Origin: an uncultured Muribaculaceae bacterium
GTDB lineage: Bacteria > Bacteroidota > Bacteroidia > Bacteroidales > Muribaculaceae
Assembly (NCBI GenBank): GCA_905233845.1
Contig: CAJOFH010000016.1
Span: forward strand, 1-47,597
Direction: 5' to 3'
Length of the DNA: 47,597 bases
Below, one piece after another: positions 38,173 to 45,554 of this stretch. Under the pieces are notes generated by a model. It ran no database searches. It had not been told where the DNA came from and was given only the letters and a program-made list of their open reading frames with translations. A program made the translations under genes and the position numbers. The stretch's first letter is position 1. Every line of letters starts with the position of its first letter.

Positions 38173-38228
38173 AATTTTTTAACTCCTTTATTTCCTTTAA
38201 CTCCTTTATTTCCTTTGATTCATTTAAA
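38173..38228 (+). repeat. TCCTTTNNN repeats before the SusA-like gene
   Basis: TCCTTTATT, TCCTTTAAC, TCCTTTATT and TCCTTTGAT follow each other at a 9-nt period on the sense strand, ending about 10 nt before the ATG. Confidence 0.7.
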
Positions 38229-40139
38229 ATGAAAAAAATACTTATAATAGCAATAGCAACTCTTGCAGCCATTGGCGCTTGGGCAACGCCTAAAATGCCT
38301 GATTTTAAAGTTGACCGCGTGGAACCCACTAACTGGTTTGTGGGCATGAAGAACCCATCGTTGCAACTCATGGTGTACGGTAAGGATATTCGTGATGCAG
38401 AGGTCACAACATCCTATCCAGGCGTGAAAATAGAAACGTTGGTGCTGCTCGACAGTCCTAACTACTTGCTAGTTTACCTTAATATCGCTGGCGCTCAGCC
38501 TGGCATCATGACTCTAACTTTCAAAAAAGGCAAACTCTCGTGTGACGTTAAATATGAGCTTAAGGCGCGAGAGAAGAGCGGTGAAAGTCGCATGGGATTC
38601 AACAATGCCGACGTGCTCTACATGCTTATGCCCGACCGTTTTGCCAACGGCAACACTGCCAACGACAAGGTGGCTGGGATGCGCAGTCAGGTATGTGACC
38701 GAAACAAACCTAGTTATCGTCATGGTGGTGACTTGGAGGGAATCCGTCAGCATCTTGACTATTTCACCGACCTGGGAGTCACAGCCTTGTGGTTCACCCC
38801 AGTGCTGGAGAATGACTCGCCCGAGAGCCCATGGAACGACACCTATCATGGCTATGCTACCACCAACTACTATCGCGTTGACCCACGTTTCGGCACCAAC
38901 GACGACTATCGCCGTCTCGTTGATGAGGCGCATAGCAAGGGTCTGAAAATGGTGATGGACATGATTTTCAACCATTGCGGCTTTGAACACCCCTGGGTGG
39001 CCGACATGCCCAGCAACGACTGGTTCAACACCAACGACTGGCTCAAGGAGTCGGGTGGCAAGAGTGATCCACATGGCACAAGTTTCATGCAGACCAGTTA
39101 TAAGCTGGCTCCTGTGCTTGATCCTTATGCTAGCGAGTATGACAAGAAGCAGACAGTTGAAGGTTGGTTCGTTTCTACCATGCCCGACCTCAACCAGAAC
39201 AATCCACATGTAATGAACTACCTTATCCAGAACAGTATCTGGTGGATTGAGACAGTGGGCATCGACGGCATCCGCATGGATACCTATCCTTATGCTTTCG
39301 CTGGTCCAATGGCGCGATGGATGAAGACTATCGACGAGGAGTATCCCAACTTCAATGTAGTGGGGGAGACCTGGTTTGAGCAGCCGCCTTACACCGCTGC
39401 TTGGCAGCGCGACAGCAAGATTGCAAAGGAGAACAGTTATCTCAAGACCGTGATGGACTTCTCGTTCTACGCTTGTGCCGACTCGGCGCGCATCGAGACT
39501 ACCGACAATCAGTGGAGAGGCTTTAACCGTGTGTACAATAGCTTGGTATTTGATTATCTCTACCCCAATCCAAGCAGTGTGATGGCGTTCATTGAGAACC
39601 ACGACACCGACCGCTATCTTAAGGACGGCAAGGATGACCTCACCCTCAAACAGGCTCTTGCTCTGTTGCTGACAATCAACCGCATTCCGCAACTCTACTA
39701 CGGCACTGAGGTGTTGGTGAACGGCACCAAGCGCATCACCGACGGCAATGTGCGCAAGGACTTCCCTGGCGGCTTCCCAGGCGACACCCACAACGCTTTT
39801 ACATCGCAGGGACGCACTCAGGAGGAAAATGATATGTACAACTGGCTACGCGCCCTTCTCCATTGGCGTAAAGGCCCTGGCAGCGACGTTATAACTAAGG
39901 GTAAGCAGATCCAGTTCATTCCCCACAATGGCATCTATGTTGTAGCTCGACAATATGGCGGCAAGACCGTGATGACCATTGTCAATGGCACCAACGAAAC
40001 CGCAACCATGCCCGTTAAGCGTTACGCTGAAATCATTGGTAGTGCCATGGTAGGTCGTGATATCCCCACCAGCTCTCATGTCAGCCTCGTGAGCGACATC
40101 ACCCTCACCCCAAGGCAGACATTGATTCTCGAGTTCTAA
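38229..40139 (+). CDS. SusA-like alpha-amylase/neopullulanase (GH13)
   Basis: This 636-residue periplasmic enzyme cuts alpha-1,4 links in starch oligosaccharides. A signal peptide (about 1-19, ATLAAIGAWA) precedes a cyclomaltodextrinase-type N-domain. The barrel starts ADVLYMLMPDRFANGN. Catalytic residues are Asp351 (GIRMDTYPYA), Glu380 (VGETWF) and Asp459 (ENHDTDR). The C-terminal beta domain ends RQTLILEF. It closes the four-enzyme run malQ, GH97, pulA, amylase. Confidence 0.93.
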   Translation: MKKILIIAIATLAAIGAWATPKMPDFKVDRVEPTNWFVGMKNPSLQLMVYGKDIRDAEVTTSYPGVKIETLVLLDSPNYLLVYLNIAGAQPGIMTLTFKKGKLSCDVKYELKAREKSGESRMGFNNADVLYMLMPDRFANGNTANDKVAGMRSQVCDRNKPSYRHGGDLEGIRQHLDYFTDLGVTALWFTPVLENDSPESPWNDTYHGYATTNYYRVDPRFGTNDDYRRLVDEAHSKGLKMVMDMIFNHCGFEHPWVADMPSNDWFNTNDWLKESGGKSDPHGTSFMQTSYKLAPVLDPYASEYDKKQTVEGWFVSTMPDLNQNNPHVMNYLIQNSIWWIETVGIDGIRMDTYPYAFAGPMARWMKTIDEEYPNFNVVGETWFEQPPYTAAWQRDSKIAKENSYLKTVMDFSFYACADSARIETTDNQWRGFNRVYNSLVFDYLYPNPSSVMAFIENHDTDRYLKDGKDDLTLKQALALLLTINRIPQLYYGTEVLVNGTKRITDGNVRKDFPGGFPGDTHNAFTSQGRTQEENDMYNWLRALLHWRKGPGSDVITKGKQIQFIPHNGIYVVARQYGGKTVMTIVNGTNETATMPVKRYAEIIGSAMVGRDIPTSSHVSLVSDITLTPRQTLILEF

Positions 40140-40172
40140 AAGAAAAGGATTTTTACATAGAAAATCTATATT

Positions 40173-40206
40173 ATTAGGGTGCGCCAAATCATAGGCACAC
40201 CCTAAT
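40173..40206. terminator. Hairpin after the starch operon
   Basis: ATTAGGGTG and CACCCTAAT pair, extended by GCC/GGC, around a short loop. A T-run is weak, so it may act on either convergent transcript. Confidence 0.55.
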
Positions 40207-40301
40207 GTCTTCTATCTATATTGGTGGATGTTTTGGAAGCTAGCAAAAGTGATTTTTAGATGGCTTTATCCTCAAAACACTAAACTTTAAATTATAAGTT
40301 C

Positions 40302-40889
40302 TCAATCGGTAAGGTCTCGATTCTCATTAAGGGTCTTAATGACTTTAGCAGGCACACCAGCAACTACGCTATTACTAGGCACATCTTTTATTACTACGGC
40401 ATTAGCGCCAATTAGAACATTATTACCGATTGTGATACCACCAATAACTTTGGCACCACAACATATTTCAACGTTGTCGCCTATAACTGGAGCCTGTAAC
40501 TCGTGGGAAAACCCTATTGTCACTTGCTGATAGATCTTGCAGTTCTTCCCTATTTTCTCAGCTGAAATAATTGTGGCAATACCATGTTGTATCAATAATC
40601 CTCCGCCAATGTCATTGGTTGAAATTTCAAGGTTACTCTTTCCTCTCAACCACCAGCATGAGATAATTCTTAATAGTTTTATGCGCTTATATAAAACCGT
40701 CCTATATTCTGGATAACATCCCAGCAGGTAAGAAAATCCCCATAAATTGCATGGAACTCTCTTCCATTTTGCCCATTGACGCAAATCAGCATTGGTTAAC
40801 GTCCTAATTCTTTTTGGAATAATTACCCAATAAATCAGTGCTAAAGGAAAAACAAGAATTCCATAAAGTTTATTTAATTGTTCTCTCAT
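40302..40889 (-). CDS. Hexapeptide-repeat acetyltransferase (serine O-acetyltransferase-like)
   Basis: This 195-residue enzyme is a left-handed beta-helix acetyl-CoA transferase. Repeats run from about 95 to 180 (IGGGLLIQHGIATIISAEKIGKNC...GGITIGNNVLIGANAVVIKDVP) and VAGVPAKVIK is the closing motif. His102 in IQHGIA is the probable catalytic base. The N-terminus has a hydrophobic stretch (VFPLALIYWVII) that may sit at the membrane. Similar proteins act in surface polysaccharide synthesis or as CysE-like enzymes; the substrate is not clear. Confidence 0.85.
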   Translation of the reverse strand: MREQLNKLYGILVFPLALIYWVIIPKRIRTLTNADLRQWAKWKRVPCNLWGFSYLLGCYPEYRTVLYKRIKLLRIISCWWLRGKSNLEISTNDIGGGLLIQHGIATIISAEKIGKNCKIYQQVTIGFSHELQAPVIGDNVEICCGAKVIGGITIGNNVLIGANAVVIKDVPSNSVVAGVPAKVIKTLNENRDLTD

Positions 40890-40969
40890 GGCTGCATCCT
40901 TAATTAATTAAACCATACAGTCCAATCGGTTTTTAATAACTAAAGCGTGGACTGTCTTTGCCACACCTT

Positions 40970-41087
40970 CGTTGGAGGTCTTAGGAAACCTTGAAGTGCA
41001 GATGTAAACAAGCAGCCTACGCATATAGCGCAAAACCGCTTTGCAATCCTTCGCACTTCATCTTGAAAAGTTCCTAAGTTTCCAACG
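40970..41087. mobile_element. Fold-back (MITE-like) element
   Basis: Imperfect inverted ends begin CGTTGGAGGTCTTAGGAAAC at 40970 and close with GTTCCTAAGTTTCCAACG at 41087. The 118-nt element has no ORF and an inner GCAAA...TTTGC hairpin. It lies in the leader of the acetyltransferase gene. Confidence 0.6.
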
Positions 41088-41150
41088 AGAGCGAAAAGCA
41101 AAACGCTTCTTTTTAAAATAAATGTATGAATCGCCTCTGCAATTCAGTCG

Positions 41151-41158
41151 CAAATATA
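41151..41158 (-). promoter_or_regulatory. -7 element TATATTTG (minus strand)
   Basis: The octamer would drive the acetyltransferase gene through a leader of about 260 nt that contains the fold-back element. No -33 match is seen at the usual distance. Confidence 0.4.
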
Positions 41159-41259
41159 CAACTATTATTTATATTTGGTTGCAAAAATGGGTAAAAAATG
41201 CTTTTTTTCTCAATCAGATTGAAATAATTACATAAATATTTGCTCAATTCAAAATTTAT

Positions 41260-41295
41260 TACGTAATTTGCGTTACGTATTTTACGTAACGTAAG
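41260..41295. promoter_or_regulatory. TTACGTAA-type palindromes before the ATPase gene
   Basis: TTACGTAA at about 41259-41266 is followed by CGTTACGTA-TTT-TACGTAACG (41271-41291), a perfect 9+9 inverted repeat. It ends 22 nt before the start codon, where a repressor could block transcription. Confidence 0.6.
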
Positions 41296-41313
41296 AAATG
41301 TAATAAATAAGAT

Positions 41314-42441
41314 ATGAAAACACTCAACAATCCATTTGTCACCTACGGCTATAAAGGTCCTGAATACTTCTGCGACCGCGAGCGTGAGACAAAGTCTATT
41401 ATCACCGCTCTGCACAATGAGCGCAACATCACGCTCGTTGCCCCTCGTCGCATGGGCAAGACGGGACTGATACATCATGTGTTTAACCAGATTGAGCAGA
41501 CGCAACCTGATGTGCGCTGTTTCTATGTAGATATCTTTCCCACAAAGAACCTGCAGCAGATGGTGCAAGCGATGGCACGAGCTATATTGGGAAAACTTGA
41601 TAGTCCTTCGCAAACTGCCATGCGCAAAGTTACACAGTTTTTCGGACGTTTCCGTCCCACTGTGACCTATGACGAAATAACAGGAACTCCTACAGTCAGC
41701 CTCGACATTGCACCCAATGAAGAGCGCAACACATTAAAACAGATTTTTGAATATATGCATCAGTCGGGAGCCCGTTGTTATGTCGCTATAGATGAATTTC
41801 AGCAGATACTGCAATACAGTGACACAGGCATTGAGGCGCTTATTCGCTCATATATCCAGTTCTTGCACAATGTCTATTTTATCTTTGCCGGCAGCCAGCA
41901 TCATGTACTTGAGCAAATGTTCTCTTCGGTTAATCGCCCCTTTTTCCAGAGTACACAGATGATGCACCTTGGACCACTTGATGAGGCAAAATATCGTAAA
42001 TTTGCCAACGAGTTTTTTTCAGAACAAGACCGTGAAATTTCAACTAAGCAATTTCATCAATTATATGATACGATGCATGGGGTCACATGGTATGTTCATG
42101 CTGTGCTTAACAGATTGTACCAAGTGAACGAAACACCAATAACTCAAAAGTTGATAGATCAAGTCATTGGTGAACTTGTAGATGAGCAGACACCTGTTTT
42201 TCAAAACTACTACAATGCAATGACAATGAATCAGGCGGCCTTAGCAGTTGCAATAGCACAAGAGAATGTGGTAGAGAAACCGCTAGCAAAAGATTTTATC
42301 TCACGGTATAAACTTTCGTCGCCAAGCAGTGTGCAAGTTGCACTTGAAAAACTCGAAGACGCTCAAATGGTATTACATGGAGAAAAGGGGTATTATATCT
42401 ATGACCATTTCTTTGCGCAATGGCTTCGCAATCTTTCTTAA
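41314..42441 (+). CDS. Stand-alone AAA-type ATPase
   Basis: This 375-residue protein belongs to the archaeal/bacterial ATPase group (PF01637-like). Walker A is APRRMGKTGL at about 43-52, Walker B is CYVAIDEFQQI near 151-161, and the sensor-like IFAGSQHHVLE is near 190-200. The C-terminal third looks like a winged helix (SSPSSVQVALEKLEDAQMVL...GYYIYDHFFAQWL). Members are common and variable in Bacteroidales and their role is unknown. It is a single gene behind a strong palindrome. Its stop overlaps recO's stop by 4 nt. Confidence 0.85.
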   Translation: MKTLNNPFVTYGYKGPEYFCDRERETKSIITALHNERNITLVAPRRMGKTGLIHHVFNQIEQTQPDVRCFYVDIFPTKNLQQMVQAMARAILGKLDSPSQTAMRKVTQFFGRFRPTVTYDEITGTPTVSLDIAPNEERNTLKQIFEYMHQSGARCYVAIDEFQQILQYSDTGIEALIRSYIQFLHNVYFIFAGSQHHVLEQMFSSVNRPFFQSTQMMHLGPLDEAKYRKFANEFFSEQDREISTKQFHQLYDTMHGVTWYVHAVLNRLYQVNETPITQKLIDQVIGELVDEQTPVFQNYYNAMTMNQAALAVAIAQENVVEKPLAKDFISRYKLSSPSSVQVALEKLEDAQMVLHGEKGYYIYDHFFAQWLRNLS

Positions 42442-43163
42442 ACAAACAGTTGCTTCAGCACTTCAGGCGAACGCAGCGTCCCAAGGGTGGAATGGTGAAG
42501 TCGATAATAGCTCAGTATCATTTCGAGTATCTCGTTGCGTTGCTCGCGATTGAACTTGAAGTGGTGCATATTGTCGAATGTCATTCGCGACAATAGCGGC
42601 AGCACCTGCGCTTGCTCTGGGGGTACTGTCTTCATGCCAGCATGGGGCGACTGTGTGAACACTCCTTCGTTCATATTGAACCAGTAGCCGTTGCGGTAGC
42701 TCTCGATGTCGGGCTGGATGCCGATGAACTGCCCCAAGCGATATAAGAAACAGATGTGGAAATTGGCAACGCTGCTTTGCTCTTCCTCAAGCCTCACAAT
42801 GCAACTCTTGATATAGCTGTAGAGTACCATATTCTGTTCCTGCTCGTGGATGGTGTGTGACAGCAACTCGCTCAGGAACATTGCGATAGCATTTTTCATG
42901 GGGTCGCTATAAATGCTCTGCAGCATTGCAGTGCGACGCACATCATAAAGAGTGCCAAGCTCACGACCTGGCTGCATTCGTGCCTCAAATTCTATCATTG
43001 ACAACGGCATGAACATGGCATTGCGCATACGTGCTGCATGCGTCGTCCCCTGACGAACAAGAAACGAGAACATCCCCAATTTGTCGGTGTAGATGCGCGC
43101 GATGTTGTGTTTCTCGTTATACTTGATAACGTTGATTACTATGCCTTCGAGTTTCTCCTGCAT
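42438..43163 (-). CDS. recO: DNA repair protein RecO
   Basis: RecO helps load RecA onto SSB-coated single strands and anneals complementary strands in the RecF pathway. The 241 residues begin with the OB-fold (KLEGIVINVIKYNEKHNIARIYTDKLGMFSFLVRQG). A helical domain with FHICFLYRLGQFIGIQPDI follows. The zinc Cys residues seen in some RecO proteins are absent, as in many Bacteroidetes members. It is convergent with the ATPase gene. Confidence 0.92.
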   Translation of the reverse strand: MQEKLEGIVINVIKYNEKHNIARIYTDKLGMFSFLVRQGTTHAARMRNAMFMPLSMIEFEARMQPGRELGTLYDVRRTAMLQSIYSDPMKNAIAMFLSELLSHTIHEQEQNMVLYSYIKSCIVRLEEEQSSVANFHICFLYRLGQFIGIQPDIESYRNGYWFNMNEGVFTQSPHAGMKTVPPEQAQVLPLLSRMTFDNMHHFKFNREQRNEILEMILSYYRLHHSTLGTLRSPEVLKQLFV

Positions 43164-43265
43164 TACTGGCGGTGATTTTTCGCTACTAAGTTACACTAAA
43201 TTGCGTAATTTTTGCCCATATTTCCAAAAAATCTTTGTCTTTTAAAGATTTAACCACAATAAATT

Positions 43266-43295
43266 TTGCTGTTTCAAAAATTTGACCTAATTTTG
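43266..43295 (+). promoter_or_regulatory. Promoter for tRNA-Glu and rpsT
   Basis: TTG at 43266-43268, a 19-nt spacer and TAATTTTG at 43288-43295 fit the consensus. The tRNA starts 30 nt later. Confidence 0.8.
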
Positions 43296-43324
43296 CAGTC
43301 GCTTTTGCGAAAAACGGTTTTCTT

Positions 43325-43396
43325 GGCCCATTCGTCTATCGGTTAGGACGCAAGATTTTCATTCTTGAAAGAGCAGTTCGACTCTGCTATGGGCTA
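43325..43396 (+). tRNA. tRNA-Glu (TTC), copy 1
   Basis: The 72-nt cloverleaf has acceptor arms GGCCCAT and ATGGGCT and the anticodon stem CAAGA/TCTTG. The loop is TTTTCAT, so the anticodon is TTC. CCA is not encoded. Confidence 0.96.
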
Positions 43397-43434
43397 CTAA
43401 TAAAAGACATACAATAAAAATTTTAAACTAAATT

Positions 43435-43692
43435 ATGGCAAACCATAAATCATCTATTAAGAGAATTCGTCAAACTAAGACAAGAAACGAGCGTAATCGT
43501 TACTACGCTAAGACTATGCGCAACGCTGTTCGCAACCTGCGCAAAATGGAGAACAAAGAGGAAGCTGCTGCTGCTTATAAGAAAGTTTCGGCTATGCTCG
43601 ACAAGCTCGGACGCAAGGGCACTATCAGCAAGAACAAAGCTTCTAACCTCAAGAGCAAGCTCGCCAAGCACGTTAACAAGCTTGAGGCTTAA
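43435..43692 (+). CDS. rpsT: 30S ribosomal protein S20
   Basis: S20 binds 16S rRNA early in small-subunit assembly. The 85 residues start [21 protein letters not shown] and are rich in Lys and Arg, with [25 protein letters not shown] at the C-terminus, typical of bS20. It lies between two identical tRNA-Glu genes and probably shares the promoter at 43266. Confidence 0.97.
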   Translation: MANHKSSIKRIRQTKTRNERNRYYAKTMRNAVRNLRKMENKEEAAAAYKKVSAMLDKLGRKGTISKNKASNLKSKLAKHVNKLEA

Positions 43693-43706
43693 ACTGTGTT
43701 TCTCCC

Positions 43707-43740
43707 CTGAGAGTTTAGCCCTCTCAGTTTAGCATATTTT
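43707..43740 (+). terminator. Hairpin after rpsT
   Basis: CTGAGAG and CTCTCAG pair around a seven-base loop. TTTAGCATATTTT follows. Confidence 0.6.
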
Positions 43741-43783
43741 CTCATGGAGATTTTGGCAACTACATGCCAAGTCTTCACATGAT

Positions 43784-43855
43784 GGCCCATTCGTCTATCG
43801 GTTAGGACGCAAGATTTTCATTCTTGAAAGAGCAGTTCGACTCTGCTATGGGCTA
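43784..43855 (+). tRNA. tRNA-Glu (TTC), copy 2
   Basis: It is identical over 72 nt to the copy at 43325, with the same TTC anticodon. Confidence 0.96.
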
Positions 43856-43861
43856 CACCAT

Positions 43862-43900
43862 GAGCGTTAAGTTCAACAACTTAACGCTCTTAACTGCTTT
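43862..43900 (+). terminator. Terminator after tRNA-Glu copy 2
   Basis: GAGCGTTAAGTT and AACTTAACGCTC are perfect 12-nt arms around CAAC. A loose T-rich tail follows. Confidence 0.8.
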
Positions 43901-43941
43901 TATACCTAAACTAACCCGAATTATGCAATTTTCTTGCTTGT

Positions 43942-43963
43942 TTCTTGCCGATATCGGCAAGAA
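43942..43963. promoter_or_regulatory. 22-nt perfect palindrome
   Basis: The half-site TTCTTGCCGAT is mirrored exactly with no spacer. It lies in the convergent gap between the tRNA terminator and the serine hydrolase gene, where no promoter is expected. Confidence 0.5.
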
Positions 43964-44053
43964 GTGGGCACTTTATGGAAAGTGAAGGTGACAGTGACAG
44001 AGAAAACTCTTACCAGCGATCTAATTTTGTATTAAAGAAGGCTAAGCTCAATT

Positions 44054-44130
44054 GTGAATTGTGCATTATGCATTGAGCATTGAGCATTGAGCATTGTGAA
44101 TTGTGCATTGTGAATTGTGCATTGTGCATT
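44054..44130 (+). repeat. Eleven-unit 7-nt tandem repeat
   Basis: Units such as GTGAATT, GTGCATT, ATGCATT and GAGCATT (three times) run without a break for 77 nt. The last bases enter the stop codon of the serine hydrolase gene. Confidence 0.85.
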
Positions 44131-45379
44131 ATTTCAACACTCCTTCCTCCCTCAAAATTCTTTCAATTTCAAGTTGTAGTGTCCAGCGGTCAACAGTGTT
44201 TTGGTTCTCAAACATTATCACATTGACGTGGCTGCGCTCATATTTTGCGGCGTAGGCTTGGAAACCACCGTTGTCGCCAGTGTGGTAAATTTTCACCTCA
44301 CGGCCAGGTGTCTTGTCGATAAACCAACCATAGCCATACCAGGTGTTTTCGCGGTTCTGGTAGCCACTCCATTTGCTGCCGCTTACTTTTGTGTGGGTCT
44401 TGTAGGCTTTGAGCTTTGAAGTGTTTTTTACCAGCACATTCTTGCGCAGCGCATTCTCCCATTTGAGGAAGTCGTGGGTGGTGGTGTAGATGCCGCCATC
44501 GGCCTTGGTTGCGAAGAATGTCTCCTCGCCATAGTCGCACTCCGCCCAGTGCACACCCTTGCCATCAACGTAGTCGTTCTCGACCTTCTCACGTTTCTTG
44601 GCATAGTCGCTGTCGCTGCCACTCACTTCGGCGTCCTCGTTAACGATGTATCCATGTGCCATGTGCGCTATCTTGGCATCGGGTGTGAAATATTGAACAT
44701 TAGACATTTTTGCTTTGCTGAAGAGGTGTTTCTTCTGGAAATCCACAAACTTCATTCCTGTCTTCTTCTCCACGAGTAAGTAGAACAAGTCGAAGGTGGG
44801 GTTGATGTATTCGTAGTCAGTGCCAGGCTGGAAGTGCAGTTCTTTAAGGTCCTTCATGTACTGGACGCTCTGCTCGTCGGTGGCAGTGAGCATGAAGTTG
44901 CGGTCGTCGCGTGGGCGGGCATCGGGGACTCCCGAACTGTGGCTGAGCAGGTGGCGCAGTCTAACCTTCTTCCAAATATCGTTTTTGAGTTCAGGGAAAT
45001 AACTTGCCACGCTGTTGTTTAGGTTGATCAGCCCCATTTCCTGCATTTTCAAGGCGCCAATGGCAGTAAATTGCTTGCTGATACTCGCGATGTTAAACGC
45101 TGTGTTGCCGTCAATCTTTTCGCCAGTAGACATGTCGGCAACGCCTATGCCCTTGTCATATATCGCTTTGCCGTTCTTGGCGATGAGCAAAGCTGCTCCA
45201 GGCGATTTTGCATCATAATGAGAATTAAGCAACGAGTCGAGGCGTGATTCAAGGCGTTTCACATTCACGCTCATGCTCATGACAAGAGCTCGCTTGGTAA
45301 TCACCCTCTTGGCGTTAACGCCCAGTACACAGCATAGAGCCATTGTTATTATCACAGAAATTTTTATTTTTGCTTTCAT
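44129..45379 (-). CDS. Exported serine hydrolase, beta-lactamase class C-like
   Basis: This enzyme of about 416 residues belongs to the penicillin-binding-protein/class C beta-lactamase superfamily of peptidases and esterases. The SxxK motif is SISK in FNIASISKQFTAIG, the Tyr motif is YIN in DYEYINPTFDLF, and the third motif is HTGDNGG. I chose the ATG at 45379 because it opens a signal peptide (MKAKIKISVIITMALCCVLGVNA) and the promoter at 45402 would start transcription after the longer frame's start. A role in cell-wall peptide trimming is likely; beta-lactam resistance cannot be inferred. Confidence 0.88.
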   Translation of the reverse strand: MKAKIKISVIITMALCCVLGVNAKRVITKRALVMSMSVNVKRLESRLDSLLNSHYDAKSPGAALLIAKNGKAIYDKGIGVADMSTGEKIDGNTAFNIASISKQFTAIGALKMQEMGLINLNNSVASYFPELKNDIWKKVRLRHLLSHSSGVPDARPRDDRNFMLTATDEQSVQYMKDLKELHFQPGTDYEYINPTFDLFYLLVEKKTGMKFVDFQKKHLFSKAKMSNVQYFTPDAKIAHMAHGYIVNEDAEVSGSDSDYAKKREKVENDYVDGKGVHWAECDYGEETFFATKADGGIYTTTHDFLKWENALRKNVLVKNTSKLKAYKTHTKVSGSKWSGYQNRENTWYGYGWFIDKTPGREVKIYHTGDNGGFQAYAAKYERSHVNVIMFENQNTVDRWTLQLEIERILREEGVLK

Positions 45380-45401
45380 TATTAATTGGTATTTTATCCT
45401 G

Positions 45402-45409
45402 CAAATATA
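45402..45409 (-). promoter_or_regulatory. -7 element TATATTTG (minus strand)
   Basis: It fits TANNTTTG 23 nt before the chosen start at 45379, and supports that start. Confidence 0.55.
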
Positions 45410-45463
45410 CTTAAAAATTTTGATGTTCACACTATCACACTTTTTTAGTTCACAAGAATGTTG

Positions 45464-45471
45464 TATCTTTG
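45464..45471 (+). promoter_or_regulatory. -7 element TATCTTTG before porX
   Basis: The octamer fits TANNTTTG and precedes the ATG at 45555 by 83 nt. No good TTG is seen at -33. Confidence 0.5.
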
Positions 45472-45554
45472 TGACAAATTAAAAAAAAGAGTAGCAGCAA
45501 TTTCCCGTGCTTCGTTACTCATTACTTATTACTTATTTGTTACTTGTTTTCACT

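Noticed and set aside
38514-39791. A 425-codon minus-strand frame opposite the SusA-like gene
   Set aside because: It lies wholly antisense to a gene with clear catalytic motifs and shows no recognisable family.
45380-45430. N-terminal extension of the serine hydrolase
   Set aside because: The -7 element lies inside it and the internal ATG opens a clean signal peptide.
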